DNA of 64,000 nt, from positions 25,220,994-25,284,993 of the forward strand of contig NC_087252.1 in assembly GCF_037042905.1 (NCBI RefSeq), given 5' to 3'. The position numbers and the translations under genes are program-made. Position 1 is the first letter of the stretch; each line of letters opens with the position of its first letter. Positions 1 to 12,152 of the stretch are shown in pieces. Under the pieces are notes generated by a model. The model was not told the origin of the DNA. It saw only the letters and a program-made list of their open reading frames with translations, and did not search any database. This DNA is from Lytechinus pictus (taxonomy: Eukaryota > Echinodermata > Echinoidea > Temnopleuroida > Toxopneustidae).

Positions 1-82
1 CAATTGCCAGGTATACTGACCTAATAGAGACATTTTAAGGACTGTGCAATTAAAAGGATATGTATCTTAGTGATCAAATAAT

Positions 83-600
83 GCGAGCGCGAAGCGCGAG
101 CTGAAAATGTTTGATATTCAATCCTAAAAAGGGACATTATAAGCAAAGTTTTGTAATCATGATATGTACCTGTCTCACAAAACAAACAATGCGAGCGCGA
201 AGCGCGAGCGAATTTTTTTTGTATAACTTGACCCTAAAAAGGGACATTTTAAGGACTATATTTTCGAATTCATGAAGTGCGTACGTATCTCATCATAGTC
301 ATCTAATGCAAGCGCCAAGCGCTTGCTGATTTTGTTATAATTACACCTGAGCACATGAAGCACTTTTTTGGTCATTGTAATCATGAACATGATACGTATT
401 TTAATAATGAAATATTGCGGGCGAGAAGCGCAAGCTGACAATTTTTGAAATTCAGACCTGAAGAGGGGCATTTTATGGCTTGTTTGTAGGAATTTACTAT
501 TTCACTAATCAAATGAAGCGAGCGCGAAGCGCGAGCTGAAAATTTGTTATAATTAGATCAGAAAAAGGGACATTTAAAGGACTGTCTAAGAATTCATGCA
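83..600. repeat. Tandem array of ~108-bp units with GCGAGCGCGAAGCGCGAGC core
   Basis: Five units start with variants of the core GCGAGCGCGAAGCGCGAGC near 83, 191, 309, 417 and 518, spaced 101-118 bases apart. Each core is followed by an AT-rich stretch containing a 'gggacat' word and 'aatcatgat..' or related words. The core is CpG-dense and partly self-complementary, while the spacers are AT-rich. A sixth, decayed unit (around 665-720) lies beyond a short MITE remnant. The same family recurs at 9.2-10.3 kb. No coding potential is seen. Confidence 0.85.
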
Positions 601-665
601 CTGCAAAAAAAAACGCCGGTGTTGATTTAACACCAGCCCGGTACCTATATCGGTCCACACCAGTG
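601..665. mobile_element. Remnant of a CACTGCAAAAAC-type MITE
   Basis: This short piece begins with 'actgcaaaaa' and carries 'cgccggtgtt', 'aacaccag' and 'atatcggtc' in the same order as the left end of the complete element at 29190-29430. Only the left end survives. It interrupts the GCGAGCGCG tandem array, so it inserted after the array formed. Confidence 0.6.
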
Positions 666-1189
666 CGAACGTAAACACAGACTGGAAATGTTTAATATAA
701 ATAGGCCTTAAAAGGGGGCAATCACTTAAAGTATATAGTCATGAAAAAAGCATATATCACTACATAAAACAATAATAACTTGTGTTTTTTGCCAACTGCA
801 AACTTGTAGACAAGTCTTCAAGTTGTACACTTGTCTTCATGAATTTGCCAACTGCAGAGTTACCAGTTTTTTAAGTCTTGTGTTCTGTTCTTTTCAGTTC
901 TAAAACGGGGCAGTACTTGTACATCACTTTGTCTTGTCTCTAATTTTACAAAACTAATGTATTTGTTAAATCGTCAATAATTGTGGTATAATTTGCAAAC
1001 TCACAAGCTTGTTTATATTGGGGGAGGACCGGGAGCATACTTCGTGCGTTATTATAGCTCCATCTGTTTTGTCCTTTTTATTTTGCTGACTAGTAGGGCT
1101 CTAAGCCTGGCTACATGGACTTGGATTTGCCAACTGGTTGTCTTTACTCCATAAGTCGTAACCTTCTTCGAAGTTGATACCTCTATTTT

Positions 1190-1345
<156 letters not shown>

Positions 1346-1499
1346 CTCCTTTCTTTTTTTCTCTTCCTTTCTTTCCCTCTTTCTTTTTCTCCCCTATCCT
1401 CCATTTTGCCAACTGGTACATGATTTTGCCGACTGCCATGAATGTTGGGGGGGGGGGGGGGTGTCACCCCCCTATACCCCCCCTCTAGCTACGGCCCTG

Positions 1500-2640
1500 A
1501 TAGCCAATTGTTACATAAATCACTAACAGAAGAGATATCATATTTCAGCTCATATGGCTCTCAAATCATTTATCATTATCTTGAGAGTATAAATAGATTA
1601 TTGTCTTCACCATCGATGGATCAGGAAAGAGCACAGTAAACATAAGAAACATACAACTTAATACAAAAATGTTGACACTTTTGGCTTCCCATAATTCTAG
1701 CACAGAGATAGACCATGGTCTAAGTTAAACCTGACTTCAGAACACGGACCTAAATGTTTGATTCTATTTTTGTAGAAGAAATTTGAAAACATCAGTCACT
1801 TGTAATGTACATGTAGCATTTTACATTCCAGACAGTCGACAGAGTGGGATAATTGAATTCATTGTCAGACGAAAATTTTCACGTTTGGCTGATCATTAGA
1901 TCATGTTTTTATGATATAAATTTGCGTGGGTAGGCTCCTCCCCCTAATAATGCTAATGGCACCGATTGGCTCGACCCTTTTAGATAATCACCTACACGTA
2001 GACAGTAAAATGTACGCGATATAATTACATGAACGTATTTTGCAATGAGTTGACATCACCTTACGGTATATGCAATGAGCATGGCCCTGTGGAGCGGGGT
2101 TGCTGAAGCACACCCCCCCCCCAAAAAAAAAAATCCTTGGGGTGCTGCGTGTATTATTCTCCACAGGCAGCATCCCCAGGTATTCTGGAAGATGTGTGAT
2201 AATGGAAACATGACTACAGAGTGACCATCTCCTTGTAGGGAAACCGTTTCTGCTCTTTTAACTATGATTTTTTGCTTGTCAAATTTCTCGGGACCAATTT
2301 GATGTCCATTTTATAGCGAAAACCCCCTTTTTTCTTTTCAAATTGGCATCAGCACCCCCAGTCAAAAATCGTTCCCAGGTCCCCGGCAATGAAGTGCGTT
2401 TCACATATGTAGCATATTTAGGACGTATAGTTCTGTGTAGAAATTACTCATTTTCCAATGGTGATTTACATTTCACATAACAGAAGAAATACATAATACA
2501 ATTATATCATTATCAGAAAATCTGTTGAGGTAAAATTATTGATTCCACCTCTATGTATGTACTGAGCTGTAGCCAGGAGGTGGAGCAAAGGTTTTTGACA
2601 ATAGGGGGGGGGGGCAAGACGACCCAAGGGTGATGAAATT
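1500..2640. other. Stretch without recognised gene
   Basis: There is no supported coding sequence. The stretch contains a C run at about 2106, a G run near 2605, and phrases such as 'ggggtgctg' and 'ttcccaggtc' that recur elsewhere (9.0 and 11.9 kb), so old interspersed repeats are likely. Confidence 0.4.
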
Positions 2641-2850
2641 TTTCTCGATTTAATAATGAATTCTTCTTCTTCTTGTTAATATTATTTCATTATTGTTGTT
2701 ATCATTATCATAATTTTTCATGTTCATTATTATCATCACTTACATCATCATCATCATTATCATCATCATCATCATCATCATCATCACCATCATCATCATC
2801 ATCCCCATCACCATCATCACCATCATCATTGTTATCATAATTATTCCTAA
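2640..2850. repeat. (CAT/ATC)n microsatellite
   Basis: Imperfect TTC, ATT and then long CAT/ATC trinucleotide repeats are seen, most regular at about 2745-2830. Confidence 0.9.
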
Positions 2851-3039
2851 TACTGCACTTTTCCCATTAGACTAAAAGCGCTTACAAGTAGCATGATTAA
2901 TCAAATCAAACTGTACAAAATCATTATGATATTTTAGAACTACGAATTATACATATAAACAAGTGGAATGCCTCTGGCCGTCTCACCTGCATCACGCGAT
3001 TCAATATAGCAGCAGTGCTGATTTTGAAAACTACTATAA

Positions 3040-3830
3040 CTCGCACAAGATGTTCAGTGATACTTGGTTACTCTTATTTCCACGTTTTATGAACTAGACC
3101 AATACACTTATAGAGATATGATGGCAATTCAACAAATACCCCCAACGTGGCCAAAGTTCTTTGACCTTACATGACCTTTGACCTTGATCATGTGACCTGA
3201 AACTCGCACAGGATGTTCAGTGATACTTGATTACTATTATGTCCAAGTTTTATGAACTAGACCAACACACTTTCAAATTTATGGCTGTAATTCAACAAAT
3301 ACCCCAATTTGGCCAAAGTTCATTGACCCTAAATGACCTTTGACCTTGATCATGTGACCTGAAACTTGCACAGGATGTTCAGTAATACTTGATTACTATT
3401 ATGTCCAAGTTTCATGAATCAGATCCATAAACTTTCAAAGTTATGATGGTAATTCAACAGATACCCCCAATTCGGCCAAAGTTCATTGACCCTAAATGAC
3501 CTTTGACCTTGGTCATGTGACGTGAAACTCATGCAGGATGTTCAGTGATACTTGATTAACCTTATGTATAAGTTTCATGAACTAGGTCCATATATTTTCT
3601 AAGTTATGATGACATTTCAAAAACTTAACCTTAGGTTAAGATTTTGATGTTGATTCCCCCAACATGGTCTAAGTTCATTGACCCTAAATGACCTTTGACC
3701 TTGGTCATGTGACATGAAACTCAGGCAGGATGTTCAGTAATACTTGATTAACCTTATGGCCAAGTTTCATGAACTAGGTCCATATACTTTCTAAGTTATG
3801 CTGTCATTTCAAAAACTTAACCTCAGGTTA
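3040..3830. repeat. Minisatellite, ~162-192 bp units, each bearing a DR1-type motif
   Basis: The word 'ggatgttcagtgatac' or close variants recurs at about 3047, 3209, 3371, 3535 and 3727. The units are separated by four exact copies of TGACCTTTGACCT (3172, 3334, 3497, 3689). This motif is two TGACCT half-sites one base apart, the classical DR1 arrangement bound by RXR heterodimers, HNF4 and COUP-TF type nuclear receptors. The last units are longer and gain an 'aacttaacctcaggttaag' segment. Confidence 0.85.
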
Positions 3831-3843
3831 AGATTTGGTGTTG

Positions 3844-3920
3844 ACGCCGCCGTCGCCGCCGCCGCCGCCGCCGCCGCCGCCGTCGCCGCCGCCGCCGCCG
3901 CCGCCGCCGCCGTCGCCGTC
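3844..3920. repeat. (GCC)n trinucleotide tract
   Basis: About 25 GCC units are broken at intervals by GTC. The tract sits at the right side of the 2980-3964 element. Confidence 0.95.
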
Positions 3921-4099
3921 GGAAAAGCGGCGCCTATAGTCTCACTCTGCTATGCAGGTGAGACAAAAAGCATGATAGATACAACGTCGATCAATTGATC
4001 TACTCAGAGGGAAAAAATATGATGGAGCACACGCATCAGTGGGCCTTTAAATGGAAATAAAGAACATTTGCCAGATGGAAAAAAGTCGGTGCAACACAA

Positions 4100-4480
4100 T
4101 CACGGTATCCATATGTGGTCACAATGTGTTTCACAGTGTGTTCACGGTATGGAACACAGTGTGGCATATCATATTCACGCTCTTTAGCAGCGTTACACTT
4201 TCACATAGTCGACTGTGAACACACACTGAAAACACTCACACTATCTATGTATCCATAGTGTGAAATTGTATTCACACTGTTGAAATTGAGCATTTTAACA
4301 TTGTGAATCATATCTCCACACAGACCAATATGCGAACACACTGCGAATAGCGCACTGTGCAGTTGTATACAGTGTGACGTTATCATCACGCTGTTAAATC
4401 TGAGCATTTAACATCGTATATCCACACAGACACAGTTCACTTTGTGAACACACTGTGATCACACTGTGTGAAACTGGGTT
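4100..4480. repeat. CACAGTGTG-type repeat cluster
   Basis: Repeated words include 'cacagtgtg', 'gtgaacacactg', 'gagcatttaaca' and 'ttcacactgttgaa'. They match the longer arrays at 32.6-33.8 kb and fragments at 15.8 and 36.4 kb. Each unit contains its own reverse complement, so open frames on both strands are artefacts. Confidence 0.8.
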
Positions 4481-4512
4481 CTTTCTAGCAGGAATAAAGC
4501 AGGGATAAAGAA

Positions 4513-4797
4513 TGTAGAGGTGTTGTGGCGCACTGGATAATCCTCTGGACGTTGAACACAAGGACCGGGGTTCGAATCCCACCATGGCACTCGCGTCCTT
4601 TGGCATGGCGTTTATCTAAATTTGCCACTCTCCACCCAGGTGCAGTTAATGGGTACCCCTTAGCCAGGAATTCCTTGAATGCTCGAGTGCCCGCTCAGGG
4701 TAGCCGTGCTAAAGCCGGTTAGCCGGGGTAAGAGTATGCAGCGCTTAGAAACATTTTATTAAGCGCTTTATAAATGTTGCATATTATTATTATTTTT
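4513..4797 (+). mobile_element. tRNA-derived SINE
   Basis: The head has a pol III A-box-like 'tggcgcactggataa' and a B-box 'ggttcgaatccc' (4569-4580) at tRNA-like spacing. An unrelated body follows with 'aagcgctttataaatgttgc', and the tail is an (ATT)n repeat. This is the layout of a tRNA-derived SINE. The 3' body resembles the fragment at 53.86-54.09 kb ('gagcgctataaatgttcc'), and the head resembles the minus-strand SINE at 47.17-47.43 kb. Confidence 0.8.
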
Positions 4798-4799
4798 AT

Positions 4800-5730
4800 C
4801 TATAAGCAATATATAAGCAATTGGCATATCATTTTGTTCATTTTGTATTATGTCATCTATCAAGTAAATTGCTCAGAGCCAAAACTTAAAAAAACTCCAC
4901 CCCACAAAAAAAAATATTTTAGCTCCAATAATCCCTAGTAAATAGAGAATCAGAATTCTATAATGTTTTCTAGGCCCACATGAATGGGACGCGGTCGCGA
5001 CCGTCGCGATCGCACCACGTGATTCCCACGTGTACACAGTGCTATAATCATGATAATAGAAATTCAGAAATTGGGAGTACTTGCTCTCATTTTCTGCATT
5101 CTTCCCAGCAGGCCCTTTTCAGCAAACCTATGTCACGTATGTCGCCTTGATAAACCTTATTTTGCAACAGCTTAACAATAGCCTAAAATTATTCATGTGC
5201 ATTCAGGGGAAAAATATTCCTTTTAATGTTCTGGTAACTGCAAATATCACATGGAGGTGCTTAGAGGTAGAATTGCCACAGATGACTTGTTTACCCCATC
5301 GAATAGAAAATAATTGTTAAATAACTCCTGACGTCAGGGTTCGAATAGGGTTTCGCAGAACTTCAAATAACCAGTTCTTTATTAATAAAACTTAATATCT
5401 TAATACTGACATGTTATGTCATATTGTGGAAATATGTGAAAGGTTTTTCAGATTCTTAACTACAAGTGAATTAAAAAATGTTAAAATCAGACTATACTTG
5501 ACGTTCTTAGTAACGATTATACATAAGCATACTCCAAATGATAATATAAAGATAAAGTAGATGGTTGAATAATTAGAGTAAAGCCGGTTGGATTGTTTTC
5601 ATTGATATGTTATTAAAACAAAGCGAGAACATTCTCTCCAGATTAGGATGTAAGGATTGATTTGAATTTGGAGTTCGGTGAATTAATCAACATGATTTAC
5701 GAGAATATGGCATAAATGAAGTGAATATAT
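4800..5730. other. Stretch without recognised gene
   Basis: The sequence is AT-rich with no supported exon. An open frame at 5081-5320 has no recognisable domain or splice context. Confidence 0.35.
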
Positions 5731-5733
5731 ATA

Positions 5734-6554
5734 TACAGTGCGTCCCACAAAAAACGAAACCGAGATTTATCGATGATTTATCATAACTTAATCACAAATA
5801 CAATAGACAAATGACCTACCATTGTAAAGCTTAGAATCTCCTCTTTCATCTGAAACTATTTAGATTATTTCTCATTCAGGCATGAGTGAGCAAAAACAAT
5901 TTGAAGAGGGGATACCAAAAAGTCATTTGGCGGGCTGTATCTGGGTTTCAAAAAGAAAACCACATTTTTAAAAAGTTCAATATCTGCTCTTTAATTTGAT
6001 ACCTCAATTACAGAAAATGGTCCAGAAAAAAAAAGTTCTGATTATTTGAAATAAGGCCTGAATTTCAATAATTTCATAAAATGAAGAGGTTCTACAGGCT
6101 AGCGTTCAAACTCACTTGACACTCCGTTTTGTTGACTATCAGCCATGCATTAAGTCTTTTGTTAACCATGCGATAGCTTCTGTGGGAAACCGGTGAAAAC
6201 ACGTTTATTTAATGAAATTATGGAAATACAAGCATTGTTTCGAGGGAACATAACTTTTTTACTTCTTGACCATTTTTGGTGATTAAAGTATCAAATAAAA
6301 GAGCAGATATTGAACTTTTTAGGCATGTGATTTTCTTTTTGAAATTCAGATACCCCCCGCCAAATGAGTTTTTGGTATCCTTTCTTCAAATTGTTTTTGC
6401 TCGCTCATGCGTGAATGAGGAATAATATAAGTAATACCAGATGAAAGAGGAGATTCTAAGCTTTACATTGGTAGGTCATTTGTCTATTGTATTTGTGATT
6501 AAGTTATGATAAATCATCGCTTAATCTCGGTTTCGTTTTTTCTGGGACGCACTA
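5734..6554. mobile_element. Mariner-like non-autonomous element with ~400-bp inverted arms
   Basis: The left end TACAGTGCGTCCCA and the right end TGGGACGCACTA are inverted copies, and the similarity continues inward for several hundred bases ('aaacgaaaccgaga', 'gaaagaggagattctaagc', 'gtaggtcatttgtctattg' in both arms). The flanking TA dinucleotides and the CAGTGCGT-type ends resemble the mariner-family elements at 41.3 and 60.9 kb. No transposase is recognisable between the arms. Confidence 0.8.
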
Positions 6555-7009
6555 CAGTATATAAGAGATAAAATAGGCAGTACGTGGGATATGTTTAGAG
6601 GTTGGCAAACGTGATATGTAAACCGCAAGAAAAACACATATTTAAAAAAAAAGTTATTGTGATCATATTCTGTTTGAACCTGTATCTGAATCCATGACAA
6701 ACCACCAATGCCATTATTGAGACATACAAACAAAAGCTTAAACGGATGATTGAGTAAATCTGAGGAATTCCAAGGTCAGTAATGCTAGGCGCCTCCCAGG
6801 CACACCCGTACGCCCACTTCCGAAGGCTATAGTGGGACATCCCTTTAAGCATTTGAAACAATAGGTGATTTAATTACTAAGTAATTAAGATTTAAATAAC
6901 CACTTGTACCACCTGGGGGGGGGGGGGGGGTCATGCTCCCTAACGTTCACAAGGGGTGCAAATTGTTATATATTTTAAGTTATTATTTGCCACCTGAAAG
7001 GCTCACTTT

Positions 7010-7870
7010 AGTAGATTCCATATTTTCGATTAAAAGGTTCAAACTTATAGCTTATTTGAAAAAGTTCATATTTGCACTCTTTTAGGTGCATAAATATGGT
7101 TAGCTTCGTCATTAAAGATGCATAAATATGTGCACGATAACACGCATTATATCCTTCATAAATCAAATCCTGTATGCTGATTGGTTTAAATATCATCATG
7201 TGATCAAACATATTCTCACTATTTTGCGATGATGTCGAAAATGAAACGCCCACCGAAGAAAATGTGCTATTCCGTGACGTCAATGATGGAACAGTCGACT
7301 ATAGGAAAATAATATAGTGATTATGCCAGTACAACCGAGGATGAATAATTCCCTCTATACTTTCGAAATAAAGGTATGGTATAATTGTTTTATATCCTAC
7401 TTTAATAAGTTATAGAAATAGATCTTGATAATCTAGTTCTTGTACTCTTAGTTCATCCTTTTTTAAATCTGAATCAAACCAGCTGCGCTGACTGACCTAC
7501 TTTTCCTGAAGCGCTTAGCTACGCGCTCAGTTCGCGGAACGCGTATTAGTGCTTGCGCCATCATGATATGTGACGTCCAATGATGGAATAGTCGACTATT
7601 CCATCATTGACGTCACGGAATAGCACATTTTCTTCGGTGGGCGTTTTATTTTCGACATCATCGCAAAATAGTGAGAATATGTTTGATCACATGATGCTAT
7701 TTAAACCAATCAGCATACAGGATTTGATTTATGTAGGATATAAAGGGAATTATTCATCCTCGGTTGTACTGGCATAATCACTATTATTTTCCCTCGGGGC
7801 TTCGCCCCTCGGGGAAAAAATAGTAATGCCAGTGTAACCTCGGATGAATAATCCCCGCTATACTTACTCA
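7010..7870. mobile_element. Foldback-like inverted repeat
   Basis: The segment around 7130-7350 (words 'aatcaaatcctgtatgctga', 'tgtgctattccgtgacgtca', 'aaccgaggatgaataat') reappears in inverted orientation at about 7570-7780. A further copy of the 'gatgaataat' end lies at 7840. The arms are roughly 200 bp around a ~250-bp centre. The centre includes the perfect palindrome-like 'atggaatagtcgactattcc'. Open frames here are by-products of the repeat. Confidence 0.7.
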
Positions 7871-9085
7871 AAGCCCGGTATATTTGTATACTAGCACCCA
7901 TATGGTTTTTCATTGCACCAACCCATGGGAACAATGTATAGGGTTTGAACCCCAGTGCTAGGTGCAAAACAGTTCTAATTAATTGAGGTTGGCCTAATGT
8001 ACCCCCCCCCCCGAAAAACACAATCAGACTGCCTTTCCTCCTAAAGTGTATTTACCCCCTCCCCGAAAAAAATATATTAAAATGACGTCAATGATATTAA
8101 AACACCTATTAAAATTTCTTTCAGCACTCGTTAGTTTTAAGTTTGGTGTTGTGCTGAGAGGGAAAATGGCAACACACCAACACAAAACGTCAACACCGAA
8201 CTTGATAGTAGCCATAATGCCTGTGAACGAATTTGCGGTAAGAGCCTTGGTAACGATGTGCACCCCTTTTCAATGATAGGGAGCAGGAACACACACAAAA
8301 TGCTGCAAGTAACTGTGGATCGATTGTTCGATAGATTGATTGATTCATTTACTTATTGGCGGTAAAAATCCTATTCAGCTACTAGTCTTGTTTACAAAGG
8401 AGTCGTGCAAAAAAACAAAAAGACTTAAGGCATACATGAAAGTATCAATTGACATCGAAAGATAATTTCTGGTAACGCAATGAACAAAGAAAATTGAAAA
8501 TAAGCAATTTGGGTGTGTGTAAAGTGGGAACAATATAGGTATTCATTAAATATATGATAAATGTAATCAAAAGTCAACGTTTTTCGGTGTTTTATTGCAA
8601 TTCTATGAAGATGATATTACAAGACATCCTTACAATGTTTAACGAAAAAATGCTAATGAAAAATATTATTAGAAAGTCTATCACGCCATGAAGAGAAAAG
8701 GGCCAGTTCCATTCTTCAAATGGAACAAGGGTAGCTCATTTTCTGTTCTTGCAACTTTGATAAGTGTGGTAGTTATCAAACCATGCACATTTAGCGTCCT
8801 AAATGGTTTAAAGTTAACAAAGTTGCACGACGTTTTAAATGCAAAAATGTTATTCACCTTGGAAGGTGCACGGCTGCACCTTTTAGGGCTGAAATGAAAA
8901 TGGTGAACTTTAATAATAATAAATATTTCTGCACCTTTCCAACATAGGGTGCAAGAGAGAGAAAGAAAGAGAGATAAAGAGAGAGAGAGCAGGGACCTGG
9001 GAACGATTTTTCAGTGGGGGTGCTGAAATCTCTCCTCAAAGGTGGGGGCACAATTGAGTTTTCCATTGTTCTTTTATACACACAC
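7871..9085. other. Stretch without recognised gene
   Basis: The stretch holds C runs near 8003, a short inverted repeat ('agtttggtgttg' near 8140 against 'caacaccgaact' near 8190) and hairpin-like 'ggtgcacggctgcacc' near 8865. None of the open frames has codon or domain support. Confidence 0.4.
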
Positions 9086-9121
9086 ACACACAACCTCCCA
9101 CACCCTCTCACACGCACACCC

Positions 9122-9163
<42 letters not shown>

Positions 9164-9170
9164 CACTTCT
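9080..9170. repeat. (CA)n(TA)n dinucleotide repeat
   Basis: Cytosine-adenine repeats at about 9080-9148 are followed directly by (TA)n to about 9163. Confidence 0.95.
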
Positions 9171-9209
9171 TAGCTTTTTTCTCAGAAAAGAACATAGATA
9201 TAGAATTAA

Positions 9210-10260
9210 GTAATTCGAGCGCGAAGCGCGAGCTAATTTTTTTTTTGAAATTTCATGTATTTTTCCTGAAAATTGAACATTTTGAGCAATGTTTGTGGTC
9301 CTGAACAAGATGCGTATGTAACAAATAATAACTGCGAGCGCGATCAGCGCAAGCAGATATTTTTAATATACGCTCTGGCCTGATCGAAAGGATCCTGTTA
9401 TAAGGACTGTTTGCAGTTACCCATGTAGACGATTCATATATCAACAATCAAATAATGCCAGCGCGAAGCGTTAGCTGAAAAATTTGACATTCCGACCTAA
9501 ATACTGAACATTCTAAGCACTTTTTGTAATCATGAACAGGATAGGTATATAACTATATAATTGATGCGAGCGCGAAGCGCGAGCGGAAACAAAATTGAGA
9601 TTTCAGGCCTAAAAACGAGACATTCTAAGCACTTTTCTTATCATGAACAGGATAGGTATATAACAATATAATTGATGCGAGCGCGAAGCGCGAGCGGAAA
9701 TAAGAATGAGATTCAGACCTAAAAATGGGACATCTTAAGCACTTTTCTAATCATGAACAAGATAGGTATATAACTATACAATTGATGCGAGCGCAAACAA
9801 AATTGAGATTTCAGACCTAAAAACGGGACATTCTATTCATGTTTTGTAAATCAAGAAAATTATGGGTAATTGGATATCTTCCTACATTAATCATGTGAGT
9901 GCGAATCGCGAGCAGAAAATTTGTGATAATCTGATCAGAAACTTTATAATTGAAGCACGTACGTTTTAAGGGGTATATACTCCAGACTGAATGCAATATG
10001 GTTTGAACAGATAAAGAAAAATCAGACGAACAACCATGTAAACTTCAAAATCAAATAACTTAACTATTTGTTATCAGCTGATTTTAATAAAATTTGTTTA
10101 TTTTGAAAAAATTGTATTGATAAAATGTATTTGATATATTTTCAGTACCCCCCAAAGCAAGCTGTGTCTCTGAATAAACATGCGTGCGTGTGTTTCTGGG
10201 CATTCTAAATACATTTTTAAAAATAAAATCAGTAATGCGAGCGCGAAGCGCGAGCAGAAA
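9210..10260. repeat. Second GCGAGCGCGAAGCGCGAGC array
   Basis: Units carrying the same core as at 83-600 lie near 9214, 9332, 9457, 9566, 9676, 9786 (truncated) and 9895, and an isolated unit is at about 10236. Spacing is about 107-125 bases. The units at 9566 and 9676 are nearly identical over their whole length, including 'ggataggtatataac', which points to recent local duplication. A G run follows at 10337. Confidence 0.85.
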
Positions 10261-10576
10261 ATATTTGATATTCCGATCTAAAAAAGGGTGAATTTAAACA
10301 CTATTTCAAGTAATGTGTCTGAAAATTCTAAAGTGGGGGGGGGGGGGGGGGGGAAGTTCCGACGAAACGTAGTTCATTTTCATTACATTTCTGTCATGGA
10401 CTTGTACTTGTTTATACAGAACACGGGGCGGTCAGTCGCGCGCACACTTGGTTCGACATAAAATCTGGAAGTTTCAAATCCATCCACACCCATGTCCCTC
10501 CCTTCAATCGAGTAGTATGTATGGTTATCACGTATATCGCGCGACCGTAGTGCCGTAGCTTGATTGAGTCGCGTTA

Positions 10577-11763
10577 AGCCCCTTTCACAATTGACGTACG
10601 ACCTGTTTACGACCACCTGCAACAGTTTTTTCTTGTTGTTGCACGATCGATCCCTTGGTGTCTTGCGAGCACTCGGAGTCGTTGTAGACGATCGCACAAA
10701 CTCGAGGTGGTCGGAGGTGATCGTGACTGGTCGCATCTGAACTTTGAACATGTTCAAAACCCAAACGCGATCAAATACGATTGATTCACTCGCAACAGGT
10801 CGTACCATCGGTCGGGCGATCATCGTGTGAGTGTTGTTCAACGTTGTACGACTTGGTGCGAGAGGTGGCACAACTAAGTATAGTCACATTTAGTCGACTG
10901 AAGGTCGTACAACACTTACACATGTGCTGGAGACCTACAGAGACCAGTCTTGCGACTGGGTGCGATAATATGAGACTGTTGCAAGACCGATCGAAATTAC
11001 GGCTTACTACATTCCACTACCGTTGCATTCGCATGTATGCGACCGTTCAGCCCCTTTCACAATTGACGTCCGACCAGTTTACGACCGCCTGCAACAGTTT
11101 TTTCTTGTTGTTGCACGATCGATCTCTTGGTGTCTTGCGAGCACTCGCAGTCGTTGTAGACGGTCGCACGAACTCGAGGTGGTCGTGACTGGTCACATCT
11201 GAACTTTGAACATGTTCAAAATCCGAACGCGATCAAATACGATCGATTCACTCGCATCAGGCCGTACCCGGGGTCGTACCATCGGTCGGGCGATCATCGC
11301 GCGAGTGTTGTTCAACGTTGTACGACTTGGTGCGAGAGGTGGCACAACTAAAGTAGTCGCATTTACTTGACTGGAGGTCGTGCAACACTTGCACATGTGC
11401 AAGCGACCTACATGTACAGAGACCTGTCTTGCGACTGGTTGCGATACTAATATGGGCCATAAGACTGTTGCAAGACCGATCGCAACGGCTTCCAACATTG
11501 CACTACCGTTTCATTCGCATGTATGCGACCGTTCCACTCGCAATCCCTCGTGCAACACTCGCATGTGATCGCACGAGCACAATAAGAGCATATGCGACTT
11601 ACTCGTGCAACGGGGTTTACTGGTTGTTTTTGTTGTACGACAGCTGTTGCAACTGTGAAAGCCTCTGTGCGATCTTATGAGATGACTAGCGATTGATGCC
11701 TGTTGCAGCCTGTCGCACGACCAAAAGGTCGCAAATGGTCGTACGTCAATTGTGAAAGGGGCT
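10577..11763. mobile_element. TTA-flanked MITE with duplicated left half (PIF/Harbinger-like)
   Basis: The terminal inverted repeats AGCCCCTTTCACAATTGACG (left, from 10577) and its reverse complement (right, ending 11763) are flanked by TTA on both sides (10574-10576 and 11764-11766). A 3-bp TWA duplication is typical of PIF/Harbinger elements. A second copy of the left end occurs internally at 11049, and the sequences after 10577 and 11049 are similar for several hundred bases. The element therefore contains a tandem duplication of its left part. Open frames inside are not genes. Confidence 0.8.
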
Positions 11764-12101
11764 TTAGGCATGTTAGGAGGGATATATGTTATTTGAAAGA
11801 CATCAGTACATGATTTGTGATTGTCGGATGTGATAATTACGTACATAATAACATATCTAAAAAAAAATACAGGGGGAACCTAATTTCGTGGGGGTGCTGC
11901 CTATGGAAAATAATACACGCAGCACCCCCAGCACCCCTGCTTCCCAGGTCCCTGAGAGAGAGAGAGAGAGGGGAGGTGGAAAAAGGAAAATTGATGAGTG
12001 AAGGCAAGCAAAAAGATCTAAAAAGGTAAAGATATACATTCATATATCACACAAAGCAGGGATAGAGATGAAAAACACAATTAGAAGAAAATTAAACTTA
12101 C

Positions 12102-12113
12102 CTTTTCAGCCAT
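12102..12113 (-). CDS. Possible first coding exon (Met-Ala-Glu-Lys) of a minus-strand gene
   Basis: On the minus strand an ATG at 12113 opens ATG GCT GAA AAG, followed at once by a strong splice donor GTAAGT (12101-12096), so the exon would end in phase 0. A TATAAATA sequence lies about 48 bases upstream, which would place the start of transcription near 12130 with a very short leader. The downstream exons would lie at lower coordinates or outside the window and none was recognised, so the product is unknown. The evidence is one TATA box, one start codon and one donor in register. Chance is possible. Confidence 0.3.
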
Positions 12114-12152
12114 TTTCAGACTAGAAATCCCCTTCCAAGAATGGAGATGACT

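Larger units (their letters stand above)
2980..3964. mobile_element. 985-bp element with 13-bp perfect terminal inverted repeats
   Basis: The left end GTCTCACCTGCAT (2980-2992) is matched perfectly by its reverse complement ATGCAGGTGAGAC at 3952-3964. Inside are five tandem units (about 3040-3830), then a GCC/GTC-rich trinucleotide stretch, then the right end. No transposase is present, so it would be non-autonomous. I could not define a clear target-site duplication, so the superfamily is unknown. A 66-codon open frame across the GCC tract reads as poly-alanine and is not a gene. Confidence 0.7.

Noticed and set aside
83-600. Regularly spaced 19-bp repeats resembling a CRISPR array
   Set aside because: The spacers are related AT-rich sequence of ~90 bases and not unique spacers, and the context is eukaryotic.
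10383-11568. Several open frames of 60-160 codons on both strands
   Set aside because: All but the ends lie within an inverted-repeat element and overlap its duplicated ends. None resembles a transposase.
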